From Gemmatimonadetes bacterium bin94 (GTDB taxonomy: Bacteria; Gemmatimonadota; Gemmatimonadetes; Longimicrobiales; Gaopeijiaceae): a DNA stretch of 64,000 bases. Positions 53,359-62,433 of the stretch are shown piece after piece; the stretch's first letter is position 1, and every line of letters begins with the position of its first letter. The stretch lies in NCBI GenBank assembly GCA_002238865.1, contig MPNE01000014.1, positions 23,799 to 87,798 of the forward strand, in the 5' to 3' direction. The position numbers and the translations under genes are program-made. The notes beneath the pieces are model-generated. The model had not been told where the DNA came from. It did not search any database and saw only the letters and a program-made list of their open reading frames with translations.

Positions 53359-53383
53359 AGCGGGGGGCTCACTCGTTCGGCGT

Positions 53384-53398
53384 GGCCGGAAGCCGGCC
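53384..53398. terminator. GC hairpin between convergent genes
   Basis: GGCCGG at 53384-53389 pairs with CCGGCC at 53393-53398 across a 3-base loop, in the 42-base gap between convergent genes. There is no T-run, so intrinsic termination is uncertain. Confidence 0.35.
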
Positions 53399-53400
53399 CC

Positions 53401-54498
53401 CTACCCCTCCCGCCGGAACGCTGCCAGCAACTCCGCTTCCCGTTCCGGTTCCAGCCCGGACCGCAGTTCCTGCCGCTCCGCGTCCTGGGCGTTGAACCAC
53501 TCCAGCGTCTCCCGTGCCGTCTGCTCCAACGGCCGCGGCCCGAAGCCCGCGGCAAACGCCTTGTCGCCATTCACCCGCATCATGCCGAGGTAGTCGCCCG
53601 CGGGCTCGGTCCAGTAGGTGAGCGCCGACAGGCCGTGCTCGCGCAGGAAGGCCGCGTCCACCCAGGTCAGCGTCGCGTCGGAGCCGACCGCCGCGCGGGT
53701 GCGTTCCAGCAGGCTCCCCATGGTGAGGGGATCCCGCGGGCCGACCACGTTCATGGTGCCGCTGAGGTCGTCCTCAACCGCCTTGATCATGAAGGCGCCC
53801 AGGTCGCGCGCATCCACATGCTGCATCGGATCGCCGGGGTCGCCCGGAGCGAGCACCTCGCCGCCCCGCGCCAGGCGCACGGGCCAGTAGGTGTAGCGGT
53901 CGGTGGGGTCGCCGGGCCCGATGATGTAGGTCGGGCGCACGATCAGGTGGCTGTCCGGGAAGGCGCCCCGGGCCTCGTCCTCGGCCAGCGCCTTCAGCGC
54001 GCCGAACGTTCGGCCGTCGACGACCTCGGTCTCCGGATCCTCGATGGTGTCCACGGGGGCATCCTCGCGGATGTCGGTCGTCAGGTACGGGACGTAGACC
54101 CCGGTCGAGGACACGAACACGTACTTCCCCACCGAGCCGCTGAGCGCTTCGGCGGAAAGGCGAACCCAGCGGGGAATGTTGGCCGGGTTGTCGATCACCA
54201 CGTCCCATTCGCGACCCGCCAGCGCCCCCAGGTCGCCGTCCCGGTCGCCGATCAGGGTCTCCAGTTCCGGGAAGAGATCCGGGTTCGTGATGCCCCGGTT
54301 GAAGAGGGTGACCTCGTGTCCCCGCGCCACGGCCGCCCGCACCTGGTGGGGACCGATGAAGCTGGTGCCGCCCAGGATGAGGATTCTAAGCGGTGCCGGG
54401 GTTTGGCGGTAGAACGTCTGGCACGCGCCGAGCGCGAGGCCGCCGACCGCGACCGTCGTGACCTGAAGGAACGTCCGGCGTGAGAGATCGGTCGTCAT
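53401..54498 (-). CDS. Tat-exported NAD-dependent epimerase/dehydratase-like protein
   Basis: 365-residue protein of the extended short-chain dehydrogenase family, similar to mRNA-binding/CSP41-like or isoflavone-reductase-like branches. A Tat signal with lipobox-like end (SRRTFLQVTTVAVGGLALGAC) precedes the Rossmann motif ILGGTSFIGPHQ. VFVSSTGVYVPY takes the place of the Ser/Tyr catalytic region, but the usual YxxxK reads FGALKALAE here, so catalysis is uncertain. Export of an NAD-type protein is unusual, and Tat (which moves folded proteins) would allow cofactor loading beforehand. Confidence 0.82.
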   Translation of the reverse strand: MTTDLSRRTFLQVTTVAVGGLALGACQTFYRQTPAPLRILILGGTSFIGPHQVRAAVARGHEVTLFNRGITNPDLFPELETLIGDRDGDLGALAGREWDVVIDNPANIPRWVRLSAEALSGSVGKYVFVSSTGVYVPYLTTDIREDAPVDTIEDPETEVVDGRTFGALKALAEDEARGAFPDSHLIVRPTYIIGPGDPTDRYTYWPVRLARGGEVLAPGDPGDPMQHVDARDLGAFMIKAVEDDLSGTMNVVGPRDPLTMGSLLERTRAAVGSDATLTWVDAAFLREHGLSALTYWTEPAGDYLGMMRVNGDKAFAAGFGPRPLEQTARETLEWFNAQDAERQELRSGLEPEREAELLAAFRREG

Positions 54499-54634
54499 GT
54501 CGTGGTCTCTGCTTTCGTCGTCGAGGGGAATCCCGGGTCCGCGCCGCCGCGTCCCGGTCGAGCGGGAATCCGGCTAGCTTTGGAGCCACTATGGCCAAAG
54601 GCGGGACAGACCACAACGGGAGGGGTGGAGGGCG

Positions 54635-56062
54635 GTGACTTCGGGCACTTCCGGGGCAGGCCCCCCACAACCTGCCGCCGAGACGTGGTGGGAGGTCTTC
54701 GTACACGCGGTCCGCGGCACCGGCGGCGATCCCACCAGCGGGCCGCTGCGACGCGCGGTCATCCTCCTGGCGATTCCCATGGTGCTGGAAATGGCCATGG
54801 AATCGCTCTTCGCGGTCGTCGACATCTTCTTCGTCTCGCGGCTGGGGAACGAAGCGATGGCCGGCGTCGCGCTGACCGAGTCGGCCATCACGATCATCTA
54901 CACGGTGGCGATCGGGTTGAGCATCGGCGTGACGGCCATGGTGGCGCGCCGGATCGGCGAGGGCGACCGTGAAGGCGCCTCCCGCGCGGCCGCGCAGACG
55001 GTGCTTCTCGGCGTGTTCCTTGCCCTGGTATTCGGTGTGGCCGGCGTGGTCTACGCCGCCGACATCCTGCGCATCATGGGCGCGGACGCGAGTGTCGTCG
55101 CCGCGGGCGTTCCCTACATGCGGGTCATGCTCGGCGGCAACGTCGTCATTCTCCTGCTCTTCCTCCAGAACGCCGCCTTCCGGGGAGCTGGCGACGCGGC
55201 CATCGCGATGCGCGTGCTGTGGATCGCAAACGGCCTCAACATCGTGCTCGACCCCCTGCTGATCTTCGGCGTGGGTCCCTTTCCGGAGCTCGGCCTGCAA
55301 GGCGCCGCCATCGCGACCACCATCGGGCGCGGCACCGCCGTGCTCGTCCAGATCTACACGCTGTTCGGCCTCCGCGGAAAGCTGCGGGTACGATGGCCGC
55401 ACCTGCGCATTCAGCCGGCGATCATGGCAAGGCTCGTGCGCCTCTCGGCGACCGGGACACTCCAGACCTTCATCGGCACCGCGAGCTGGATCGGCCTCAT
55501 CCGCGTCATGTCGTCGTTCGGCGCGGAAGCCCTGGCCGGGTACGTGATCGCGGTTCGGGTCCTCCTCTTCGCGATCCTGCCCGCGTGGGGGCTGTCGAAC
55601 GCGGCAGCCACGATGGTCGGCCAGGGTCTGGGCGCGGGCGACCCGCAGCGCGCCGAACGCGCGGTGTGGATTTCCTGCAAGATGAACTTCGTGTTTCTGG
55701 GAGTCGTCGGGTTGCTTTTCCTCGTCTTCGCCCCGGCGATCGTCAGCATATTCGGCGGCACGGGCGAAGCCAGGGCGGTTGGCATCACCGGCCTCCGCAT
55801 TGTCTCGATCGGCTTCGTCTTCTACGCTTACGGCATGGTCCTGACGGCGGCGTTCAACGGCGCGGGTGCGGTGTGGACGCCGACAATCCTCAACCTGTTC
55901 TGCTTTTGGCTGTGGGAGATTCCCCTCGCGTGGATCCTTGCGTTTCCGGTAGGAATGGGCCCCAACGGCGTCTTCATCGCGATGACGGTGTCGTTCTCGA
56001 CGCTGGCCGTCGTGAGCGCGCTGTTGTTCAAGCGCGGGAAGTGGAAACAGGCCACGGTATGA
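54635..56062 (+). CDS. MATE-family efflux transporter
   Basis: 475-residue inner-membrane protein from a GTG at 54635, with about 12 helices in two related halves. MATE-like features are AIPMVLEMAMESLFAVVDIFFVSRLG (read as separate stretches) in TM1, GLSIGVTAMVARRIG, and in the second half GLSNAAATMVGQGLG. It would export organic cations or drugs using Na+ or H+. Its stop overlaps the ATG of the following amidohydrolase lipoprotein (ATGA). Divergent from the epimerase-like gene. Confidence 0.92.
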   Translation: MTSGTSGAGPPQPAAETWWEVFVHAVRGTGGDPTSGPLRRAVILLAIPMVLEMAMESLFAVVDIFFVSRLGNEAMAGVALTESAITIIYTVAIGLSIGVTAMVARRIGEGDREGASRAAAQTVLLGVFLALVFGVAGVVYAADILRIMGADASVVAAGVPYMRVMLGGNVVILLLFLQNAAFRGAGDAAIAMRVLWIANGLNIVLDPLLIFGVGPFPELGLQGAAIATTIGRGTAVLVQIYTLFGLRGKLRVRWPHLRIQPAIMARLVRLSATGTLQTFIGTASWIGLIRVMSSFGAEALAGYVIAVRVLLFAILPAWGLSNAAATMVGQGLGAGDPQRAERAVWISCKMNFVFLGVVGLLFLVFAPAIVSIFGGTGEARAVGITGLRIVSIGFVFYAYGMVLTAAFNGAGAVWTPTILNLFCFWLWEIPLAWILAFPVGMGPNGVFIAMTVSFSTLAVVSALLFKRGKWKQATV

Positions 56063-57189
56063 CTGCGGGCGGTGACCGACGGGGCCCACCCGCCCGCCGG
56101 CTCGCCGTGGCGCTGGTGGCCCTCGGTGCCGCCGGTTGCGCAACGCCCGGCCCCGGCCTCGAAGTCTTCAGCACATCCGCAGCCGCCTGCTACGACCGAT
56201 CCGACCAGCCACAGACCGCGGTCGTCGACAGCCACCTGCACGTTCGCCCCTTCGGCGGTCCACCCGTCCCCTTCGACGAGGTCATGGGGTACCTGCGCGA
56301 CACCGGTGTGCGCTTCGTGAACATCTACGGGATCGGGCAGATGCTCCCGGTGGACTCGCCGTGCACGTACTACCTGGACTGCGTGGGCACTCCCGTCGTA
56401 CCCACTCTCAAGAACGACTTTGCCAACGCGGCGAGCGTGCTCGCGAACCCGCCCGTGGGCGTCCACGTCACGCTTGCCATGACCTTTCCGGATCTTTCCC
56501 GGCCCGAATCGGTGGTCGCCGGGATGGAACTGCTGGACACGGAATTCCCGGGCATGTTCCGGTGGATGGGCGAGGTCAACCTCGTGAAGCAGGCGCTGTT
56601 CGGGAACGGGCACGAACCGGTGCCGCCGGCCACGATCGCCGAGTGGGCGCCCTTCATGGCCGTGCTGCGCGAGCGCGACATCCCGATCGCGATTCACTCG
56701 GATCTTGGCAGCGACGACGAGCCGACCCGGTACCTGCCGCTCATGCAGGAGGTGCTGGACCGCTACCCGGACAACAGGATCGTCTGGATGCACATGGGGC
56801 TGTCGCTGGAGCTGAAGACCCTCCCTGCCGCCGAGCACATCCGCCTCCTGTCATCGATGCTCGACCGCCACCCCAACCTGATGCTCGACATCACCTGGCG
56901 GATCATCGACGACAACTACTTCTCAAAGGCGGAGAACCAGCCGCTGTACGTGGATTTCCTGAACGAGTACTCGGAGCGGATCCTGCCGGGGACGGACTTT
57001 CTGGCGTCGTCGAACAAGGACTTCGACGTTTACAGGGGCGAACTGCAGGTCACGAGCCGGATCCTGCGGTTCGTGGATGACGAGGCGTTTCGGAATATCG
57101 GGCTGGGTGCGAACTACTTCCGGCTGTTGGGGTTGGAGTATGAGGCGCCGGCGGTGTGTGTGTCGCCCCCCTACGACACGGGCCGCTGA
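56059..57189 (+). CDS. Amidohydrolase-2-type TIM-barrel lipoprotein
   Basis: 376-residue protein starting at the ATG that overlaps the MATE stop. The lipobox is LGAAGCAT. The TIM-barrel metal motif is VVDSHLHVRPFG near residue 55, with IPIAIHSDLGSD and WMHMGLSLE as later ligands and LPGTDFLASSNKDF carrying the final Asp; this fits amidohydrolase family 2 (decarboxylase or lactonase-like). Location: cell-envelope lipoprotein. Its last 19 bases overlap the convergent amidohydrolase gene. Substrate unknown. Confidence 0.85.
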   Translation: MTAGGDRRGPPARRLAVALVALGAAGCATPGPGLEVFSTSAAACYDRSDQPQTAVVDSHLHVRPFGGPPVPFDEVMGYLRDTGVRFVNIYGIGQMLPVDSPCTYYLDCVGTPVVPTLKNDFANAASVLANPPVGVHVTLAMTFPDLSRPESVVAGMELLDTEFPGMFRWMGEVNLVKQALFGNGHEPVPPATIAEWAPFMAVLRERDIPIAIHSDLGSDDEPTRYLPLMQEVLDRYPDNRIVWMHMGLSLELKTLPAAEHIRLLSSMLDRHPNLMLDITWRIIDDNYFSKAENQPLYVDFLNEYSERILPGTDFLASSNKDFDVYRGELQVTSRILRFVDDEAFRNIGLGANYFRLLGLEYEAPAVCVSPPYDTGR

Positions 57190-58463
57190 CCCGGCCAGTC
57201 CCCACGCTGCACAATCACCTTTCCGTCGCTGACGACCATCAGCACATCCTGCACGACGCCGATGTCGTCGAGCGGACTCCGCTCCAGCACGATCAGGTCG
57301 GCTTCGAGCCCGGGGGTGATCGCGCCTACCTGGCCTGTCAGGCCGAAGAGGTCGGCGGCCGTGGTCGTGGCGGCGCGTAGCGCCTCGAGCGGGGTCATGC
57401 CGATGTCGACCAGCTCCAGGAGCTCGTGCGCGAGGGTGGTGGTGCTCTCGGGACCGTAGCCGGTATCGGTCGCGGCGACGATCTTCACGCCGATCTCGTG
57501 GGCGTTGCGGGCCATTTCGCGCACGCGGGGCAGCATGTGGCGCCCGCGCACGTTGAGGACGGCGTTGTCGTAGTCGCCGCCCGGGATCGTCAGGTCGCGG
57601 ACAATGGCGATGGTCGGCACGACGAACGCGCCCTTCTCGGCCATCAGCGCCAGCGTCTCGCGGCTCATGTAGGTGCCGTGCTCGATGCTCCGCACCCCTG
57701 CCGCGACCGCCGCCCTCGCGCCGGCGTCTCCGTGGGCGTGGGCGGAGACCGGGATCCCCGCGGCCCCGGCCTCTTCGACGATCGCGCGCAATTCGGCCTC
57801 CGAGTAGAACTGCTTGCGCGGATCCGTGTCGGGCAGGCCGGCCCGCTCGGTGGCGTTGGTCTTCACGAAGTCCACGCCGCGCGAGACGATTGCGCTCGTC
57901 ATGGCGCGAACGGCGTCCTCGCCGCGGACCTCGCCGCCGTACAGGTGCCCCAGCTCGGGGTGGTCCTGGAAGAAGGCCTCGGCGGCGGGTGGCCTGACGT
58001 GGTATCCGGCGGCCAGGTATTGCGGCGCCTCGAGGTGGCCGGCGGCCTGCAGTTCCCGCATTCCGACATCCGCGTAATGGGAGGTGCCCATGCTCCGCAT
58101 CGTCGTCACGCCGGAGTGGAGCGCGCGCCTTGCGTCGGCCGCCGACCCGACGTGAACGTGGGCATCCATCAGGCCGGGGGCGAGGTAGCGCCCCATCAGG
58201 TCGACGGTGGCTGCGCCGGACGGGGTGTCGACCCCTTCGCCCTCGACGATCCGCGCGATCCGTCCGTCCTCGACGATCACGGTCGCGGGCTCGGAGACCG
58301 TGCCGTCGATCACGTCCACGACGCGGGCGTTCACAAGGACGAGGTCCTGGGCGGCCAGCGGCGCACCTGAGCCTGCGAGAAGGATGGCGGCTCCGGCCAG
58401 CGTCATGCAGGTGCTCGCCAGCGGATTCCCAAAGCCCGCACTCCGGCGGTTGGCGGTCGTCAT
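57171..58463 (-). CDS. Exported imidazolonepropionase-like amidohydrolase
   Basis: 430-residue metal hydrolase with a signal peptide ending SGAPLAAQ. Metal-site motifs are PGLMDAHVHVG near residue 94, VDFVKTNATE (a candidate carbamylated Lys), VSAHAHGDAG, SIEHGTYM and ATDTGYG, closing with GLEADLIVLERSP. This set fits Xaa-Pro dipeptidase/Sgx9260-type amidohydrolases that cut dipeptides. The ATG overlaps the stop of the S9 peptidase upstream, so peptide trimming and dipeptide cleavage are probably linked. Confidence 0.9.
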   Translation of the reverse strand: MTTANRRSAGFGNPLASTCMTLAGAAILLAGSGAPLAAQDLVLVNARVVDVIDGTVSEPATVIVEDGRIARIVEGEGVDTPSGAATVDLMGRYLAPGLMDAHVHVGSAADARRALHSGVTTMRSMGTSHYADVGMRELQAAGHLEAPQYLAAGYHVRPPAAEAFFQDHPELGHLYGGEVRGEDAVRAMTSAIVSRGVDFVKTNATERAGLPDTDPRKQFYSEAELRAIVEEAGAAGIPVSAHAHGDAGARAAVAAGVRSIEHGTYMSRETLALMAEKGAFVVPTIAIVRDLTIPGGDYDNAVLNVRGRHMLPRVREMARNAHEIGVKIVAATDTGYGPESTTTLAHELLELVDIGMTPLEALRAATTTAADLFGLTGQVGAITPGLEADLIVLERSPLDDIGVVQDVLMVVSDGKVIVQRGDWPGQRPVS

Positions 58464-60391
58464 TCGTTTTCCCCTTTAAGCATTCGGTCGAAGAACTCCT
58501 CGGCGCGGCTGTACATGTCGATTCTTGCCGCCGTGCGCAACCCGTGCGTCTCGCCCGGGTAGCTGCGGCTCTCGAAGACCTTCCCGTGGCGCTCCAGCTC
58601 GGCCACCGCGATCTCGAACTGGCGGTAGGGCGCGCGCACGTCCAACTCCCCGTGCATGATCAGCAGCGGCGTGTCGATGTTCTCGATCCGAGCCAGCGTG
58701 TTGCTCACGGCGTAGATGTCGGGCTGCTCCTCGGGCGAGCCGGAATGGCCCGTCTTGATGAAGATGCGGCCCAGGCGGTCGGCGTTGGTGTACGCATCCC
58801 CGAAGTCGTAGATGCCCGCCATCGGCACGGCCGCGTCAAAGACGCCCGGCACGCGGGCGATCGCCGCCATGCTCGTGATCCCGCCGTAGCTGTAGCCGTA
58901 GATGCCCACCTTGCCGTTCGTGTAATCCTGGGTTCGAAGGAAGACCCCGGCGGCCGCAGCATCGCGGGCCTGCCCGTTGGCCCAGTCGTTTATGCCGAGG
59001 TCCTGGAATTCGCGCCCGAAACCGGAGCCACCCCGGTAGTTCACCGCGAGCACCACGTAGCCCTTCGACGCCAGGTACTGCTCGAAGAGGTTCTCGCCGT
59101 GAAGATACGAGTTGGTGCCGCCGCCGTGCACCTGCACCAGGGCCGGGTGGCGGTCGCCCGGCGTGTGGCCCGGCGGCATGTAAAGGAAGCCCTGGATGTA
59201 CAGGCCGTCGTAGCTGCGGAAGGAGATCTCGACCGGGTCGACCACGGTGGCCCACTCGGCCGCGAAGTGGGTCAACCGGCGGAGGGGACCGCCCGCCGCG
59301 GGGATGAGGTCGACATCGGAGCCGCGCGTGGGCGTCGCGCGGGTGAAGGCGAAGAGCTCGGCCCCGGCCGAAGCGGAGATCGAGCCGAGCGAGCCGCCCA
59401 TGTTGGTCACGCGCGTGGCCACCCCTCCCGCGGCGGGCACGGACCAGAGGTCGAAGTCGCCGCGCTCGTGGTACGGGAAATGGATGCGCTCACCGTCGCC
59501 GGACCAGAAGATGCGCATGCGGTGCAGCCAGTCGGTGGCATGGATCTGCATCGCCACCGTGCGCTCGGTTCCCGCCGCCGGGTCGAGGACGAAGATGTCG
59601 GCGAGGTCCTCGTACCAGTAGCCGTCCTTGCGGGTGCCCAGCAGGGCGATCTTCGTGCCGTCGGGCGACCAGGCGGGCTCTGTCGAGACCATCAGGCCGT
59701 GCGAGACCTGGCGGGTTTCCATGCTTTCGATGTCAACAACCCACACGTCGTCGTGCCAGTAGTCGGCGGCGTTCGACACGTAGGCGATCCGCCGGCTGTC
59801 CGGAGCCCACGAGGGCGACCAGCGGAAGTCGTCGGGGGCGAAGGCGTCGAAGGTGACCTGCCGCGGCTCGCCGGAGCCGTCGGCGGCGGTTACCCAGATG
59901 TCCTGGTAGCCGGAGCGGCCGGAGTAGAAGGCGACCTGCCGGCCATCGGGTGAGACCCGCGGGGCGCGCTCGTCGTGTTCGTCGTCGGTGAGCTGGACGG
60001 GGTCGCTGCTCCCCACCGCCACCGTCCAGAGGTCGCGTCCTCTCCGGAAGACGATGCGGTCGCTGGACGGGAACCAGGACGGGGAGCCGCCTTCGGCCCA
60101 GAGGTCGCCGGTGCTGCCCGCGACCGCGTCCCCCTCCGTCGCGCCACCATCCGTCGGTACCAGGTAGATCCCCGATCCCTGCGGCCCGGTCGCAGACACC
60201 GCCACGTACCGCCCGTCCGGGCTGATCGCGCTGCCGCCGGCGCGGCCGCGGGGTCCGTAGATGTTCTCGAGGGTGAGGTCGAGGGTCTGGCCATCCCGGG
60301 TCGGCCGATCAGGTCGGTCCGGCGCACAGCCGAACAGGACCAGGAGGGCCGGAACCACGATCGCGTGCCCGGTCATTTGTCGTTCGCTCAT
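58460..60391 (-). CDS. S9-family peptidase, lipoprotein (DPP-IV/acylaminoacyl peptidase-like)
   Basis: 643 residues from the ATG at 60391 with GGGAAG upstream. A lipobox-like LLVLFGCAP ends the signal. A TolB/DPP-IV-like propeller covers about 40-390 (SPDGRYVAVSATG; SPDGRQVAFYSG), then the hydrolase domain with triad Ser501 (GYSYGG), Asp584 (GELDVRAP) and His616 (ETHGLRT). It probably removes N-terminal di- or acyl-amino acids from peptides in the periplasm. The start overlaps the stop of a decayed PIN-domain frame (ATGA), a leftover of an earlier gene order. Confidence 0.92.
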   Translation of the reverse strand: MSERQMTGHAIVVPALLVLFGCAPDRPDRPTRDGQTLDLTLENIYGPRGRAGGSAISPDGRYVAVSATGPQGSGIYLVPTDGGATEGDAVAGSTGDLWAEGGSPSWFPSSDRIVFRRGRDLWTVAVGSSDPVQLTDDEHDERAPRVSPDGRQVAFYSGRSGYQDIWVTAADGSGEPRQVTFDAFAPDDFRWSPSWAPDSRRIAYVSNAADYWHDDVWVVDIESMETRQVSHGLMVSTEPAWSPDGTKIALLGTRKDGYWYEDLADIFVLDPAAGTERTVAMQIHATDWLHRMRIFWSGDGERIHFPYHERGDFDLWSVPAAGGVATRVTNMGGSLGSISASAGAELFAFTRATPTRGSDVDLIPAAGGPLRRLTHFAAEWATVVDPVEISFRSYDGLYIQGFLYMPPGHTPGDRHPALVQVHGGGTNSYLHGENLFEQYLASKGYVVLAVNYRGGSGFGREFQDLGINDWANGQARDAAAAGVFLRTQDYTNGKVGIYGYSYGGITSMAAIARVPGVFDAAVPMAGIYDFGDAYTNADRLGRIFIKTGHSGSPEEQPDIYAVSNTLARIENIDTPLLIMHGELDVRAPYRQFEIAVAELERHGKVFESRSYPGETHGLRTAARIDMYSRAEEFFDRMLKGENE

Positions 60392-60483
60392 GTGTCTTCC
60401 CACGGGTTGAAGATGGGGACATCCGCACCCTCGAAGTCGCGGACGTTCCTCGTCACCACCGTCCCGCCCCTTGAGATTGTCAA
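60388..60483 (-). pseudogene. C-terminal remnant of a VapC-like PIN-domain toxin
   Basis: A short frame between DUF1697 and the S9 peptidase reads SRGGTVVTRNVRDFEGAD then VPIFNPWEDT before a stop that overlaps the S9 start. VTRNxRDFxG followed by NPW is the hallmark end of VapC proteins. About 30 residues remain; an in-frame stop lies about nine codons upstream of the TTG at 60483, and the catalytic N-terminus and any antitoxin are missing. The toxin is inactive. Confidence 0.75.
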
Positions 60484-60487
60484 TTCG

Positions 60488-61051
60488 TCATCCGTCTCCG
60501 TCCCCGCCCATCAGCTGCAGCAGCCTGGTCGTCGTCTTCCAGTTGCGGATCGTCATGCTCTGGTACACGGGCATCGAGGCTATACGGTTGAGATGACTCC
60601 GGGATGCCTTCTCGATGAGCCGCGAGAAGTAGAGCACATCCTTGCTTGCCCGGACTTCGTCCACGCCGGGCCTGGCCCGGACATGCTTCATGGCGTCGGT
60701 CGCCGTCAGGGGAGCCATCAGGAAGAGGACATCGTAGCGGCAGACATCCGGTCGCGCGCCAAAACCCGGAGGCGCCCCTTCAACCACTGCCCGCATCTGT
60801 TTGCGGGATCGCACCGCGACTTTCGCCTTGTAGTCGAACGCCGCTGCCAACATCTCCTCGATTCGGACCGTCAACGCGCCGGGCCCGGAGGAAGGCGAAC
60901 GGAAGATCACGTTCCCGCTCTGGATGTATGTCACGACATCGCGGAATCCTTCGGCCTCGAAGCAGTTCCGGAGATCGGCCATCCGGATGACATTCCTGCC
61001 GCCGACATTGATGCCGCGCAGGAGGGCCAGGCAGGTCCCGCCAGAAGTCAC
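60488..61051 (-). CDS. DUF1697 family protein
   Basis: 187 residues from a GTG at 61051 that overlaps the stop of the FAD dehydrogenase (GTGA). The DUF1697 signature LLRGINVGGRNVIRMADL opens the protein, followed by VVTYIQSGNVIFRS and, at the end, SMTIRNWKTTTRLLQL. The family is small, cytosolic and of unknown function. It is the third gene of a coupled minus-strand chain starting at 62849. Confidence 0.9.
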   Translation of the reverse strand: MTSGGTCLALLRGINVGGRNVIRMADLRNCFEAEGFRDVVTYIQSGNVIFRSPSSGPGALTVRIEEMLAAAFDYKAKVAVRSRKQMRAVVEGAPPGFGARPDVCRYDVLFLMAPLTATDAMKHVRARPGVDEVRASKDVLYFSRLIEKASRSHLNRIASMPVYQSMTIRNWKTTTRLLQLMGGDGDG

Positions 61052-62433
61052 CCCACCACCTTCCCCGGATTCATGATCCCCGCCGGATCCAGCGCCCTCT
61101 TCACCGCCCGCATCGCCGCCACGCCCACAGCACCGAATTCCTCCCCGAGGAACCCGATCTTCCCCATGCCGATCCCGTGCTCGCCCGTGCAGGTGCCCTC
61201 CATGGCGAGCGCCCGCCGCACGATGCGTTCGTTGATCGCCTCCGCTTCGGCCAGCTCGGCCGCGGAATCGGGGTCGATGATGAACACCGCGTGAAAGTTC
61301 CCGTCGCCGACGTGCCCCACAATGCCCCACGGCATCGTCGCCCGGCTCATGTCCTCCCGGGTCTCCTCAATGCACCGCGCCAGCGCGGAAACCGGAACGC
61401 AGATGTCGCTCGTCAGCCCATGGCAACCCGGCCGCAGCGCCAGAATCGCCGGATACGCGTCGTGGCGCGCCTTCCACAGCCGGACGCGCTCGTCCTGCCG
61501 GCGGGCGTATTCGAAGGCCGAGCCGCCCAGCTCCCGGCTGATCTCCTCGATCATGGCACCGTGGGCCCGGACATCGGCCTCCGACCCGTGGAACTCGAAG
61601 AACACCGTCGGAGCCTCGGCGTAGTCGAACCCCGAGTAGAGGTTGACCGCCTTGATGGCCGTCGCGTCGAGCAGTTCCGCGCGGGCGACGGGAATGCCCA
61701 GCTGCACCGCTTCCACCACCGACTGCACGGCTTCGGCCAGCCCCGGGAAGGCACACACGGCGGCGGCCATCGCCTCGGGGACCGGATGCAGGCGCACCGT
61801 GAGCTCGGTGATCACGCCCAGGGTGCCTTCCGAGCCAACGAGGAGATGGGTGAGATCGTACCCGGCGGAGGACTTCCTCGCCCTGCCACCGGTCCGCACC
61901 ACCTCGCCGCTCGCCAGCACGGCGGTCAGGGAGACCACGTTGTCGCCCATGGTGCCGTACCGCACGGTGGTGGTCCCCGACGCCCCCGTGGCCGCCATGC
62001 CGCCGAGCGTCGCGTCGGCCCCCGGATCGACCGGGAAGAAGAGTCCCGTGCCCTTGAGCTCCCTGTCCAGCTGCAACCGCGTCACCCCGGCCTCGACCGT
62101 CGCGTCCAGGTCGTCGGAACGGACGGCCAGCACCCTGTTCATGCCGCTCATGTCGATCGAGATCCCGCCGCGGACCGCCTGGACGTGCCCCTCGATCGAG
62201 GTGCCGGCCCCGAAGGGGATCACGGGTGTGCCGTGGCGCGCACAGGCCCGCACCGCGAACGCGACCTCTTCGGTGCACTGCGCGAAGACCACGCCGTCGG
62301 GAGGGATCACGGGGTGGTGGGAGTCGTCCTTGCCGTGGTGCGCACGGACGGCGGCGGCCGTGGAGTAGCGGTCGCCGAAGCGCTCGCGCAGTTCCTCCTG
62401 GAGGCCTGCGGCGACGGTCGCGGTGGTGGTCAT
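61048..62433 (-). CDS. FAD-linked 2-hydroxyacid dehydrogenase (D-lactate/glycolate oxidase GlcD-like)
   Basis: 461 residues from the ATG at 62433, which overlaps the lipoprotein stop (ATGA). The PCMH-type FAD domain shows VIPFGAGTSIEGH and DPGADATLGGMAATGASGT; the C-terminal FAD-oxidase domain shows GHVGDGNFHAVF and ending GEHGIGMGKIGF and DPAGIMNPGK. Single-chain enzymes like this oxidise D-lactate or glycolate and pass electrons to cytochromes or quinones. No glcE or glcF follows, so the D-lactate dehydrogenase branch is favoured. It complements the lutABC genes at 6.1-8.9 kb. Confidence 0.9.
   Translation of the reverse strand: MTTTATVAAGLQEELRERFGDRYSTAAAVRAHHGKDDSHHPVIPPDGVVFAQCTEEVAFAVRACARHGTPVIPFGAGTSIEGHVQAVRGGISIDMSGMNRVLAVRSDDLDATVEAGVTRLQLDRELKGTGLFFPVDPGADATLGGMAATGASGTTTVRYGTMGDNVVSLTAVLASGEVVRTGGRARKSSAGYDLTHLLVGSEGTLGVITELTVRLHPVPEAMAAAVCAFPGLAEAVQSVVEAVQLGIPVARAELLDATAIKAVNLYSGFDYAEAPTVFFEFHGSEADVRAHGAMIEEISRELGGSAFEYARRQDERVRLWKARHDAYPAILALRPGCHGLTSDICVPVSALARCIEETREDMSRATMPWGIVGHVGDGNFHAVFIIDPDSAAELAEAEAINERIVRRALAMEGTCTGEHGIGMGKIGFLGEEFGAVGVAAMRAVKRALDPAGIMNPGKVVG

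Noticed and set aside
54386..56143. A long minus-strand frame opposite the MATE exporter
   Set aside because: Charged, repetitive translation with no membrane or domain pattern, while the plus-strand gene has 12 helices and conserved MATE motifs.
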